The notes beneath the pieces were generated by a model. That model ran no database searches. It saw nothing but the letters and a program-made list of their open reading frames with translations, and was not told the DNA's origin. Position numbers and translations under genes: made by a program. From positions 1 through 11,540 of the forward strand of contig JAJFMC010000102.1 in NCBI GenBank assembly GCA_021772365.1: a DNA stretch of 11,540 nucleotides. The letters are read 5' to 3'. This DNA comes from Chlamydiota bacterium. Lineage in GTDB: Bacteria > Chlamydiota > Chlamydiia > Chlamydiales > Criblamydiaceae. Positions 1-5,718 of this stretch are shown here, piece after piece (the stretch's first letter is position 1; each line of letters starts with the position of its first letter).

Positions 1-50
1 TTTGAATTCACTTCGGTATACCTCTCAGATAGACAAATTCTGCTTCACGT

Positions 51-79
51 GTTACATCTTTCATGAATTGCGATAATAT
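51..79 (+). promoter_or_regulatory. Possible promoter of the first gene
   Basis: GTTACA (51-56) and TAATAT (74-79) are separated by 17 bases, close to the vegetative sigma-70/sigma-66 consensus. Transcription would start near 86, just before the Shine-Dalgarno GAGG at 89-92, which supports the start codon at 99 rather than 63. The hexamers are imperfect and the region is AT-rich, so a chance match is possible. Confidence 0.25.
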
Positions 80-98
80 TAACGCTTTGAGGCATACT

Positions 99-656
99 AT
101 GTCTGTAGAATCATTCACCATCGTTTCGCTGCAAGAAGAGTACCTGGTGGGGTTGATGGCTGAAAACCTTCAAAAAACCGTCTACTACGAATATCCCTAT
201 AAACGATGCATCGCACAAATTGAACTGACATTTCGCGATGAATACCGGGAAAGAGCCTATCACGAATTAAACCAACTCCCCGTCAAATCCACGTACTATG
301 ACGAAAAACAGCAGAAGTTTGTAGATAGCGGAAGAATTTTGATCAGAACCGACCACTTTGATTTCACTCTCTACCAAGGAACCAGCCAAAGCGTCCGCAT
401 TAAAAAGCACTCAAAGGATAATACGCATTCCCTACCCTTTGAGGAAGGAGACGCAACGCACATCTGTGAAGGATTAACCGGTCATTACATAAAAATCCCT
501 AAAACCCTTGAAGTAGATATCATCACACACATCACTGATGGTAAGAAAAAACAACTTTCCAAAACAGTCTCCTATCCACCGGAAGAAGGCTTAATGGCCA
601 CCCTTGCCGATAAAGTCAACCATTCAATTTGGGGGCTATTCCAAAAAACAAAATAG
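99..656 (+). CDS. Orphan cytosolic protein, 185 residues
   Basis: I do not recognise this protein. The frame is open from an ATG at 63, but I place the start at the ATG at 99. That ATG has a Shine-Dalgarno GAGG at 89-92 with a 6-base spacer, while the ATG at 63 has nothing similar upstream. The product has no signal peptide or membrane segment. It is rich in charged residues and tyrosine, with strand-like stretches (for example IKIPKTLEVDIITHIT near the C-terminus), so a mixed alpha/beta soluble fold is likely. The end is followed 45 bases later by a copy of the local hairpin repeat. The next gene, on the same strand, starts 141 bases downstream and appears to have its own promoter, so the two are probably not one operon. 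Function unknown. Confidence 0.7.
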   Translation: MSVESFTIVSLQEEYLVGLMAENLQKTVYYEYPYKRCIAQIELTFRDEYRERAYHELNQLPVKSTYYDEKQQKFVDSGRILIRTDHFDFTLYQGTSQSVRIKKHSKDNTHSLPFEEGDATHICEGLTGHYIKIPKTLEVDIITHITDGKKKQLSKTVSYPPEEGLMATLADKVNHSIWGLFQKTK

Positions 657-700
657 TGTTTGGGAATATATACTGCTCGCACTTCAATGTGAGAATTTTG

Positions 701-730
701 CCAAACTTTCAACTTGTTTGGGTGTATACC
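701..730 (-). repeat. Hairpin repeat, copy 1 (inverted relative to copies 2 and 3)
   Basis: Read on the minus strand, positions 723-711 give the 13-base core ACCCAAACAAGTT, identical to the cores at 1800-1812 and 1865-1877. The copy forms a small hairpin: CCAAAC (701-706) pairs with GTTTGG (716-721) around a 9-base loop. It lies between the first gene and the TbpB-like gene, in the opposite orientation to the two copies downstream. It is more diverged in the distal arm than they are. Confidence 0.6.
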
Positions 731-756
731 ATTATACCTTCTTTACAAATTAATAT

Positions 757-762
757 TATAAT
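757..762 (+). promoter_or_regulatory. -10 element (TATAAT) before the secreted-protein gene
   Basis: A perfect TATAAT lies here. No good -35 hexamer is found at 16-18 bases upstream, which is common for chlamydial-type promoters. Transcription would start near 769 and give a leader of about 29 bases with a strong Shine-Dalgarno (AAAGAGG, 786-792) ahead of the ATG at 798. The same start point would leave the out-of-frame ATG at 775 without a ribosome binding site, which argues against that ORF. Confidence 0.3.
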
Positions 763-797
763 GGGAGTCTAACAATGTTAAATTTAAAGAGGTCCTC

Positions 798-1778
798 ATG
801 TACAAGTCTTTACTCACGTGTTTTTTTATCCTATTCCTTGTTTTTGCGGCCCAACAAACGGAAGGAGCACCACTATCCCATGTGGGCACAAAACTCCCAG
901 CCAAAGAAGCGGATGTCGTCGGTGATATCGCAGGAGATAATTCCTATACAATCGACCACTGGGAAAAAGGAAAGCCTGTTTTCGGATACAACAACAAAAA
1001 TTCCGGGAATTTACGATTCCGTTTAGAAAATTCAGAGTTCCAGTCATTAAAAATATCGTTTGACAGCGACTTAAAAATCGACCTTTCTGAAGAAGACCTT
1101 ATCAACCCATCGAGCTCCCCTGTATCACCGTATGAAAATATTCCCTTTAAATCGAGAGACTCCTTTCAAATAAAACACACCTACAAAACAGCACACCACA
1201 AATGGCAAACGACAACGACAACCTTCTCATTTTCGCACCTGAAAAAAAGCTACTGTCCCAACAAAAAAGACCTTCTTTCTAACTTTCAATACTTAGGTTG
1301 GGGGATGTGGGAATATTTGAGTAAGACCCCTTACGCAAGTTCTAACGGCATAGAACATACGATCGACCACCGTTTTGGGCTCGCAGCCTTCGGCACACAT
1401 GCTGAGGTGACACAATTTAACGGCGATATTAGATATAGTGGTCCCATTTTTTCGTATATGCCTCGAGATCAGATAAGACCTGAAGAAAGCGTAGGGACTA
1501 GCGAACTACTTTTCCTTCTCGATGAAGGAATGGTCACTGGTATTTTGGTCCTAGGAACAGGCGACAGGTTAGATATCATCAACGGTGTAGTGAATACCGA
1601 AGCAAAAGGCACGCCTTTTGAAGCGGAATTGACTTACAATGGTCAAGAAGCAATTGGAAAGATTCGTGGTCGCTTCTACGGCCCCACTGGAGAGGAAATT
1701 GGTGGTATCTTTTCACTCTTTACTATGGATGCTGAGGACTTCGACGAAATCACAGGAGTCTTCGCTGCGACTAGATAA
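798..1778 (+). CDS. Secreted protein with TbpB-like C-terminal beta-barrel domain
   Basis: This 326-residue protein starts with a Sec signal peptide: one lysine, a hydrophobic core at residues 5-18 and a likely cleavage near residues 18-23. There is no lipobox cysteine, so it is probably not a lipoprotein. From about residue 165 it follows the pattern of the transferrin-binding-protein-B-like beta-barrel (PF01298 type) as I remember it. It begins with YLGWGMWEYL (165-174), then a FGLAAFGT segment (193-200) and strands with a GDIRYSG turn (209-215). It ends with the hallmark GRFYGPTGEEIGGIF (291-305) and ITGVFAATR (318-326), equivalent to the GxFYGPxAxExGGxF...GxFxAxR ending of that family. 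The first half (about 25-160) is unrecognised. The start is fixed by AAAGAGG at 786-792 with a 5-base spacer. Known relatives sit on the outer membrane and bind host iron proteins or other ligands, but a ligand cannot be inferred here. The gene stands alone between inverted hairpin repeats. Confidence 0.75.
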   Translation: MYKSLLTCFFILFLVFAAQQTEGAPLSHVGTKLPAKEADVVGDIAGDNSYTIDHWEKGKPVFGYNNKNSGNLRFRLENSEFQSLKISFDSDLKIDLSEEDLINPSSSPVSPYENIPFKSRDSFQIKHTYKTAHHKWQTTTTTFSFSHLKKSYCPNKKDLLSNFQYLGWGMWEYLSKTPYASSNGIEHTIDHRFGLAAFGTHAEVTQFNGDIRYSGPIFSYMPRDQIRPEESVGTSELLFLLDEGMVTGILVLGTGDRLDIINGVVNTEAKGTPFEAELTYNGQEAIGKIRGRFYGPTGEEIGGIFSLFTMDAEDFDEITGVFAATR

Positions 1779-1795
1779 TTTCTAAAGTAAGGTTA

Positions 1796-1828
1796 ATATA
1801 CCCAAACAAGTTAAAGATTTAGGTATAT
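1796..1828 (+). repeat. Hairpin repeat, copy 2
   Basis: ATATACCCAAA (1796-1806) and TTTAGGTATAT (1818-1828) form an 11-bp stem with one mismatch around an 11-base loop that starts CAAGTT. It begins 17 bases after the stop of the secreted-protein gene, so it could form a 3'-end hairpin. There is no T-run after it, so it is not a classical intrinsic terminator. It shares the 13-base core (1800-1812) with copies 1 and 3. Confidence 0.65.
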
Positions 1829-1863
1829 CTATTCTAGATTCTTAAATTTCTTCCCTTAATTCA

Positions 1864-1890
1864 TACCCAAACAAGTTCAGGATTTGGGTA
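1864..1890 (+). repeat. Hairpin repeat, copy 3
   Basis: TACCCAAA (1864-1871) and TTTGGGTA (1883-1890) are a perfect 8-bp inverted repeat with an 11-base loop. The element has the same orientation as copy 2, 65 bases away, with identical core and loop length. Loop bases after CAAGTT differ, and a compensating difference in the stem (GGG here against AGG in copy 2) leaves this copy fully paired. Confidence 0.65.
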
Positions 1891-1961
1891 CATCTTTGCA
1901 ATTCCTTTTCTAATTAACAAAACACACACAAACTCTTTATTAAAACATATACAAAAAACCT

Positions 1962-1967
1962 TATAAT
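1962..1967 (+). promoter_or_regulatory. -10 element (TATAAT) before the 319-residue membrane protein gene
   Basis: A perfect TATAAT lies 35 bases before the start codon at 2002, with no convincing -35 hexamer. Transcription would start near 1974, just ahead of the AAGAGGT ribosome binding site (1984-1990). The stretch 1830-2001 is very AT-rich, so the match is weaker evidence than it would be elsewhere. Confidence 0.3.
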
Positions 1968-2001
1968 TATATTAACAACATATAAGAGGTTATATATAGT
2001 T

Positions 2002-2961
2002 ATGAATGTATTTACACGAACTTATAATTCGTTAAGTGAAAAATCAGAGAAATTAAACAATTATATCGAAGATTCTGAAAAATTAACAGTCGTGCAATCA
2101 GCACTTGAAATATTACAAGAACTGACTAGCGATACAGACTATGCAGATGCCACAGAAATTCTAGCTTCTTTTATTTCCGAGGAAGGAATTTTCAGGCAAT
2201 CCCTTGGTATCATTTCTGGTTCATCAAAAGAGGATTTATTTTCATCACTCCAAAAGTGTCGAGTTAAAGACTATGTACAGTCTGCGGAATCTTTTAGCTC
2301 TTATGTATCAGTCCTTCAATTATTAACTCAGGCAGTTAGTAAATCGCCTAAAATACTAAAAATATTTGAACAATTCCTTGAAACAAGCGAAACAACTTGC
2401 ACCGCAGGAAGTACACTACGCTCTTTTCAAAAAATTAAGAAATTAGATTCTACTGACTCAAATAGAAAAATCGTAAAAACTTACTTGTCAACGGCAGCTA
2501 AAATTCTCCCTATTGGATTAAGCGCATTAAATATTAGCTCTTTATCTCTTACTTTTTGTTTGACAGTAGCAGCTATTGCTGACCCTATTTTAGCTCTCAC
2601 AGACGTTTTCATCCCTCACACAAAATCTCATGAGGAAGAACTAAAAGATCTTAAAAAATCAATTCTCAAAGAAATTGGTGAACAGTATGAAGCCACGACA
2701 CAATATATTGATACCCTCAAAGATATTCCTGAATTTCTACGTATAGAAATGAAATACCAACTTTCGTTAGATAAAGATCATTTCGATATGGAATTCGCAA
2801 AAGACGCTACTATCTTGTTGGATAGGTTGGAAGACTATGAGAAATTTGGTTACGAAGTTTTAAAACTAAATGGACTTTGTATTGCAAAACCCGATGCGAG
2901 TGAAAAGCTAGAAGAATTAAAAGAACAAATAAAAGAGCTGTTAAAAAATAGTCAAGTATAA
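2002..2961 (+). CDS. Alpha-helical membrane protein, possible inclusion-membrane or effector protein
   Basis: I do not recognise a named family. The 319-residue product is nearly all predicted helix. Residues 1-160 are charged and heptad-like. Residues about 167-205 form a long, almost uncharged hydrophobic stretch that could span a membrane twice as a hairpin. Residues 208-240 and 270-315 are Lys/Glu-rich and likely coiled coil. There is no signal peptide. A long bilobed hydrophobic domain next to coiled coil is the hallmark of chlamydial Inc proteins, though in those it usually lies closer to the N-terminus. The start at 2002 has AAGAGGT at 1984-1990 with a rather long 11-base spacer. The gene is more AT-rich than the metabolic genes next to it, consistent with an accessory origin. 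It meets the yggU gene tail to tail, with only 5 bases between stop codons. Host-directed role is inference only. Confidence 0.7.
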   Translation: MNVFTRTYNSLSEKSEKLNNYIEDSEKLTVVQSALEILQELTSDTDYADATEILASFISEEGIFRQSLGIISGSSKEDLFSSLQKCRVKDYVQSAESFSSYVSVLQLLTQAVSKSPKILKIFEQFLETSETTCTAGSTLRSFQKIKKLDSTDSNRKIVKTYLSTAAKILPIGLSALNISSLSLTFCLTVAAIADPILALTDVFIPHTKSHEEELKDLKKSILKEIGEQYEATTQYIDTLKDIPEFLRIEMKYQLSLDKDHFDMEFAKDATILLDRLEDYEKFGYEVLKLNGLCIAKPDASEKLEELKEQIKELLKNSQV

Positions 2962-2966
2962 AGAGT

Positions 2967-3248
2967 CTATGCGATAATTTTCAATCTCTTGTCATCTATA
3001 GAAATTTCCTGAATAAGAACCGTTTTTAATTTCGATGTCTCTCCGGAGGTGATAGTCATCGCTGATTTAGGAATTCCCAGATATTTGGAGAGCAACTTGA
3101 TGACAGCTTGATTAGCTTTACCCTTTTCAGGGATGGCTGTCACCTTGATTTTCAGGCGATCCCCCTCAACTCCTACAACCATGTTACTTGAAGCCTTTGG
3201 AATAACCTTCACAAAGAGTAACACACCAACATCCGTTTCTTTTAACAC
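2967..3248 (-). CDS. yggU: YggU/DUF167 family protein
   Basis: This 93-residue protein belongs to the UPF0235 (DUF167, YggU) family. It shows the VKVIPKASSN opening (13-22), then GDRLKIKVTAIPEKGKANQA (29-48) and KSAMTITSGETSKLK (61-75), matching the conserved KAS, P..GKAN and SGETSR/K motifs. The molecular role of the family is not established. The start is a GTG at 3248, which overlaps the end of pncA by 7 bases (GTGTTAA). No Shine-Dalgarno is visible, so translation probably depends on coupling to pncA. It is the last gene of the pncB-pncA-yggU unit and ends 5 bases from the convergent gene at 2961. Length is normal for the family. Confidence 0.9.
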   Translation of the reverse strand: MLKETDVGVLLFVKVIPKASSNMVVGVEGDRLKIKVTAIPEKGKANQAVIKLLSKYLGIPKSAMTITSGETSKLKTVLIQEISIDDKRLKIIA

Positions 3249-3865
3249 GCCGAGATGACATCTTTAGATTGAACGATATGGGCACCAGCTGCTCGGAGTT
3301 CTTCGAGAGCCTTATCACTGTCGCCTTCCGATAGGTTAACTCCTCGGCAAGCATCTTCAATGACAAAAGTGTCATACCCGAGATTACAAGCATCAAGAGC
3401 ACTATACTTCACACAGTAGTCTGTCGCCAATCCGCAGATATACAGCTTTTCAATACCCTCCCCTTTAAGAATGCCATCAAGTCCGGTCGACTTCTTATGT
3501 CCGTTATCAAAAAAGGCACTGTAGCTATCGATTTTTTTGTCCATTCCCTTATGCGTAATATGTTCAATAGGGTCAGTATTCAGCTCAGAAGCAAATTCAG
3601 AACCTGCCGAGTTCTCCACACAGTGATCTGGCCATAGAATTTGATCCAGGCCATCTAACAAAATATGATCGCCCACTGCTTTGCCTTGAATACTGGCAAA
3701 ACTCCCATGGTCTTTGGGATGCCAATCTTTACTCGCAACAACGAGATCGAAATCAACCTCCATTAATTGGTTGATGACAGGAATTATAACATCACCTTCA
3801 GATACCGACAGAGCACCTCTAGGAAGAAAATCGTTTTGTATATCCACAATCAGTAGCGCAGTCAT
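3242..3865 (-). CDS. pncA: Nicotinamidase
   Basis: This 207-residue protein deamidates nicotinamide to nicotinate and ammonia (EC 3.5.1.19), feeding the Preiss-Handler pathway in the cytosol. It is a cysteine hydrolase of the isochorismatase fold. The catalytic triad is visible as Asp8 (LLIVDIQNDF), Lys106 (HKGMDKKIDSYSAFF) and Cys151 (ATDYCVKYSA). The metal ligands are Asp47 and His49 (SKDWHP) and His81 (WPDHCV). The length fits the PncA family. The ATG overlaps the stop of pncB as ATGA, and a strong Shine-Dalgarno (GGAGGGG, 3877-3871, 5-base spacer) lies inside the last pncB codons. This makes translational coupling very likely and puts the enzyme just before the next pathway step. It is followed by yggU with a 7-base overlap. 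Confidence 0.95.
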   Translation of the reverse strand: MTALLIVDIQNDFLPRGALSVSEGDVIIPVINQLMEVDFDLVVASKDWHPKDHGSFASIQGKAVGDHILLDGLDQILWPDHCVENSAGSEFASELNTDPIEHITHKGMDKKIDSYSAFFDNGHKKSTGLDGILKGEGIEKLYICGLATDYCVKYSALDACNLGYDTFVIEDACRGVNLSEGDSDKALEELRAAGAHIVQSKDVISAC

Positions 3866-5379
3866 CGGCTCCCCTCCAATTCTTCAGATGAAATGAAATC
3901 GTGATGTGTTTTGCTTCGAATATTTTTTACGAGCGCAATTTTTAACTCGTAGAGAGATTTTTCCATGCCTGATGGATATTGATGCGGATTCATGAACCGT
4001 TTAATTCCTTCGGAAAAGTATTTGAGCTCTTTTTGTGTATTTTCTCGTATCTCTACAAGAGATGGCTGATCATAAACACAATCCCCCCCTCTGAATATTG
4101 GAACGAGAAGATCATAAAAATCAAGATATCCACCCAGGTGTTTCTGTCGCGTAGGGTCGAATGGATCAACTATCGAACACCCCTTCGACATATCTGTATG
4201 AATGTCATAGATGGCATCGCCGACATTTTCTGAACTATTCCTGTAGCGGCGCACCTGGTGGATTCCCGGATTAGATACTTTACGCATCTGCTCGGAAAGC
4301 TTCAGCTTGTACTTCCACGCTTTCCCATCGTCTCTTATCGCCGAAATCTTATATACCCCATCGAGAGCAGGCTGGTCTTTTGCCGTCACTAGGTTCGTAC
4401 CGACCCCCCACAGAGCAATGCAAGCTTTTTGACGTTTTAACTCGCTAATAATCGTCTCATCAAGTTCGTTACTCGCTACGATCAGCGCGTTGGGAAATCC
4501 AGCCTCGTCCAAAATTTTTCGACTTTCTATACTGAGATACGCAAGGTCTCCAGAATCGAGACGAACGCCCAACATTTCATATCCCCGTTCACGAAGCTTT
4601 TTTCCAACCTCAATAGCTTTCTTCACCCCTTCGATAGTGTTGTAGGTATCGACAAGAAACACACAATTGCTAGGCAAATACTGTGCATATGTATCGAAAG
4701 ATTCTAGTTCATCATCAAATACCATCACCCAACTATGGGAATGCGTCCCCTTGACAGGGATACCAAAAACTTTGCCTGCCAACACATTGGATGTTGAATC
4801 ACACCCGCCTATATAGGCCGAACGGCTAGCCGTAAGAGCCCCATCGACACCTTGAGCACGGCGCAATCCAAATTCGAAGACAGGGTCTCCCTTCGCAGCC
4901 ATGCATATGCGAGCAGATTTTGTGGCGATCAAAGAAGGGAAGTTGATCAAATTGAGTAGCGGTGTCTCTAGGATTTGGCACTGGACCAACGGACCGGTCA
5001 CACGAACAAGAGGTTGGTAAGGAAAAACAACTGTCCCTTCAGGAACGGCATCGACATCACAAGAAAACTCCATCTCGCTAAGGTATTTGAAAAAACCTTC
5101 TTCAAAAAGAGGCTTTCCATCCGCAGACTTAAGGGTCGATAAATAATCAAGGTCACTCTGATCGAACGAAAAATTTTTTAAATACTCAATAACATTTTCC
5201 AAACCCGCAGCAATGGTATATCCACCTTTGAATGGAGCCGTTCGATAAAACAGGTGAAAGACAGCCTCCCTCTTATCGAGACCCGCCTTCCAATAAGCAT
5301 ATGACATCGTCAACTGATAAAGGTCTGTCATTAACGACAGTGACTGAGAATAAAATTGCTTGTAATTCGTTGTTTCCAT
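3862..5379 (-). CDS. pncB: Nicotinate phosphoribosyltransferase
   Basis: This 505-residue enzyme joins nicotinate to PRPP to form nicotinate mononucleotide, with ATP hydrolysis (EC 6.3.4.21). It is the rate-controlling step of NAD salvage. The sequence is of the longer NAPRT type: LMTDLYQLTMSYAYWKAG (16-33), RRAQGVDG (173-180), GTHSHSW (211-217) with His213 in the position of the phosphorylated histidine, GVRLDSGDLAYLS (271-283), ASNELDE (302-308), WGVGTNLVTAKDQPALDGVYK (324-344) and RKVSNPG (366-372). The start at 5379 has AGG with a 5-base spacer. Its stop TGA overlaps the pncA start. The leader contains a candidate -10 (5507-5502), an 8-bp hairpin and a mini-ORF ending on the ribosome binding site, which suggests leader control. 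All catalytic motifs are intact. Confidence 0.95.
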   Translation of the reverse strand: METTNYKQFYSQSLSLMTDLYQLTMSYAYWKAGLDKREAVFHLFYRTAPFKGGYTIAAGLENVIEYLKNFSFDQSDLDYLSTLKSADGKPLFEEGFFKYLSEMEFSCDVDAVPEGTVVFPYQPLVRVTGPLVQCQILETPLLNLINFPSLIATKSARICMAAKGDPVFEFGLRRAQGVDGALTASRSAYIGGCDSTSNVLAGKVFGIPVKGTHSHSWVMVFDDELESFDTYAQYLPSNCVFLVDTYNTIEGVKKAIEVGKKLRERGYEMLGVRLDSGDLAYLSIESRKILDEAGFPNALIVASNELDETIISELKRQKACIALWGVGTNLVTAKDQPALDGVYKISAIRDDGKAWKYKLKLSEQMRKVSNPGIHQVRRYRNSSENVGDAIYDIHTDMSKGCSIVDPFDPTRQKHLGGYLDFYDLLVPIFRGGDCVYDQPSLVEIRENTQKELKYFSEGIKRFMNPHQYPSGMEKSLYELKIALVKNIRSKTHHDFISSEELEGSR

Positions 5380-5385
5380 AGATAC

Positions 5386-5475
5386 CTACGAGTGCCTGCT
5401 TCCGTGAGTTCGGAAGCACACACGATCTAATAACAGGTTCATAATGTACATTGCCTCCCGTAGTATAGCTGCCAT
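5386..5475 (-). CDS. Possible 29-codon leader ORF of pncB
   Basis: On the minus strand an ATG at 5475 opens a 29-codon frame. AAGAGGTG lies upstream at 5496-5489, but with a long spacer. Internal ATGs follow at codons 9 and 12; the latter has GGGAGG about 11 bases before it. The frame ends with a TAG at 5388-5386 that overlaps the AGG ribosome binding site of pncB and lies 6 bases before its ATG. The second half of the frame contains the perfect hairpin at 5397-5418. This is the arrangement of a leader peptide coupled to its downstream gene. The peptide is not known to me, and short frames like this arise by chance, so it is only a candidate. Confidence 0.25.
   Translation of the reverse strand: MAAILREAMYIMNLLLDRVCFRTHGSRHS
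5397..5418 (-). promoter_or_regulatory. Perfect 8-bp hairpin in the pncB leader
   Basis: TGCTTCCG (5397-5404) and CGGAAGCA (5411-5418) pair perfectly around a 6-base loop. The hairpin ends 17 bases before the pncB start, just ahead of its ribosome binding site. No T-run follows in either direction, so it is not an intrinsic terminator. It could be an operator for a regulator of NAD metabolism or an RNA structure that affects pncB translation. Which one cannot be told from the sequence. Confidence 0.5.
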
Positions 5476-5501
5476 GAGAAAAAAAATCACCTCTTAACAG
5501 A

Positions 5502-5507
5502 ATTATA
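5502..5507 (-). promoter_or_regulatory. -10 element (TATAAT, minus strand) for the pncB operon
   Basis: A perfect TATAAT on the minus strand overlaps the stop codon of the 44-codon gene. No good -35 is seen at the proper distance. Transcription would start near 5495 and give pncB a leader of about 115 bases containing the mini-ORF and the hairpin. Confidence 0.3.
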
Positions 5508-5637
5508 GAGAACGTCTTTTAAAGAATTTATTCCACTTTTGAATCTCCCCCCTCCAATATTTGGCGTCACTTTTTTCTTTGTCTGAGTCCAGAGATTCAA
5601 AAATAGTAATTTTTAGAGAAAAATCATCGACAGACAT
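5503..5637 (-). CDS. Small 44-residue protein
   Basis: This short frame sits in what otherwise looks like an intergenic region. The ATG at 5637 has a good Shine-Dalgarno (GAGG, 5646-5643, 5-base spacer), and a promoter-like pair lies upstream on the same strand (TTTACT, 17 bases, TATACA). The product starts MSVDDFSLKITIFESLDSDK, has an acidic N-terminal half and ends in a basic, aromatic-rich tail (KWNKFFKRRSL). There is no signal peptide or membrane segment. Mid-gene there is a run of six G residues on the coding strand, a possible slippage site. It lies upstream of pncB in the same direction, and its stop overlaps the candidate -10 of pncB. I do not recognise it. The start signals support a real gene, but conservation is needed. 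Confidence 0.45.
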   Translation of the reverse strand: MSVDDFSLKITIFESLDSDKEKSDAKYWRGEIQKWNKFFKRRSL

Positions 5638-5653
5638 CACTTCCTCACACAAC

Positions 5654-5682
5654 TTGGGTTAATTAACAGTATTCTGTATACT
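5654..5682 (+). promoter_or_regulatory. Promoter of tyrP
   Basis: TTGGGT (5654-5659) and TATACT (5677-5682) are separated by the optimal 17 bases. Transcription would start near 5689 and include the AAAGGA ribosome binding site at 5701-5706. The -10 lies in GTATAC, which is its own reverse complement and also forms part of the -10 of the opposed promoter. Confidence 0.5.
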
Positions 5683-5703
5683 TTACACAAATAGAAGAGT
5701 AAA
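5675..5703 (-). promoter_or_regulatory. Opposed promoter driving the 44-codon gene
   Basis: On the minus strand TTTACT (5703-5698) is followed by 17 bases and TATACA (5680-5675). It shares the TATA core with the tyrP promoter, so the two face away from each other and one polymerase would block the other. The start point near 5668 gives a leader of about 31 bases to the ATG at 5637. Confidence 0.4.
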
Positions 5704-5718
5704 GGACCAATACCCCAT

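Noticed and set aside
63..98. N-terminal extension of the first gene to the ATG at 63
   Set aside because: There is no Shine-Dalgarno before 63, while the ATG at 99 has GAGG at a 6-base spacing.
775..1026. ORF with a GGGAG ribosome binding site, out of frame with the secreted-protein gene
   Set aside because: The candidate transcription start near 769 would leave it without its ribosome binding site, its product has no recognisable features, and the overlapping frame encodes a signal peptide and known domain pattern.
1796..1890. Hairpin repeats as intrinsic terminators or a CRISPR array
   Set aside because: There is no T-run after the stems, and only two direct copies with palindromic arms are present without regular spacers.
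3184..3402. Minus-strand ORF overlapping pncA and yggU in another frame
   Set aside because: It lies over two well-supported overlapping genes and its translation shows no family features.
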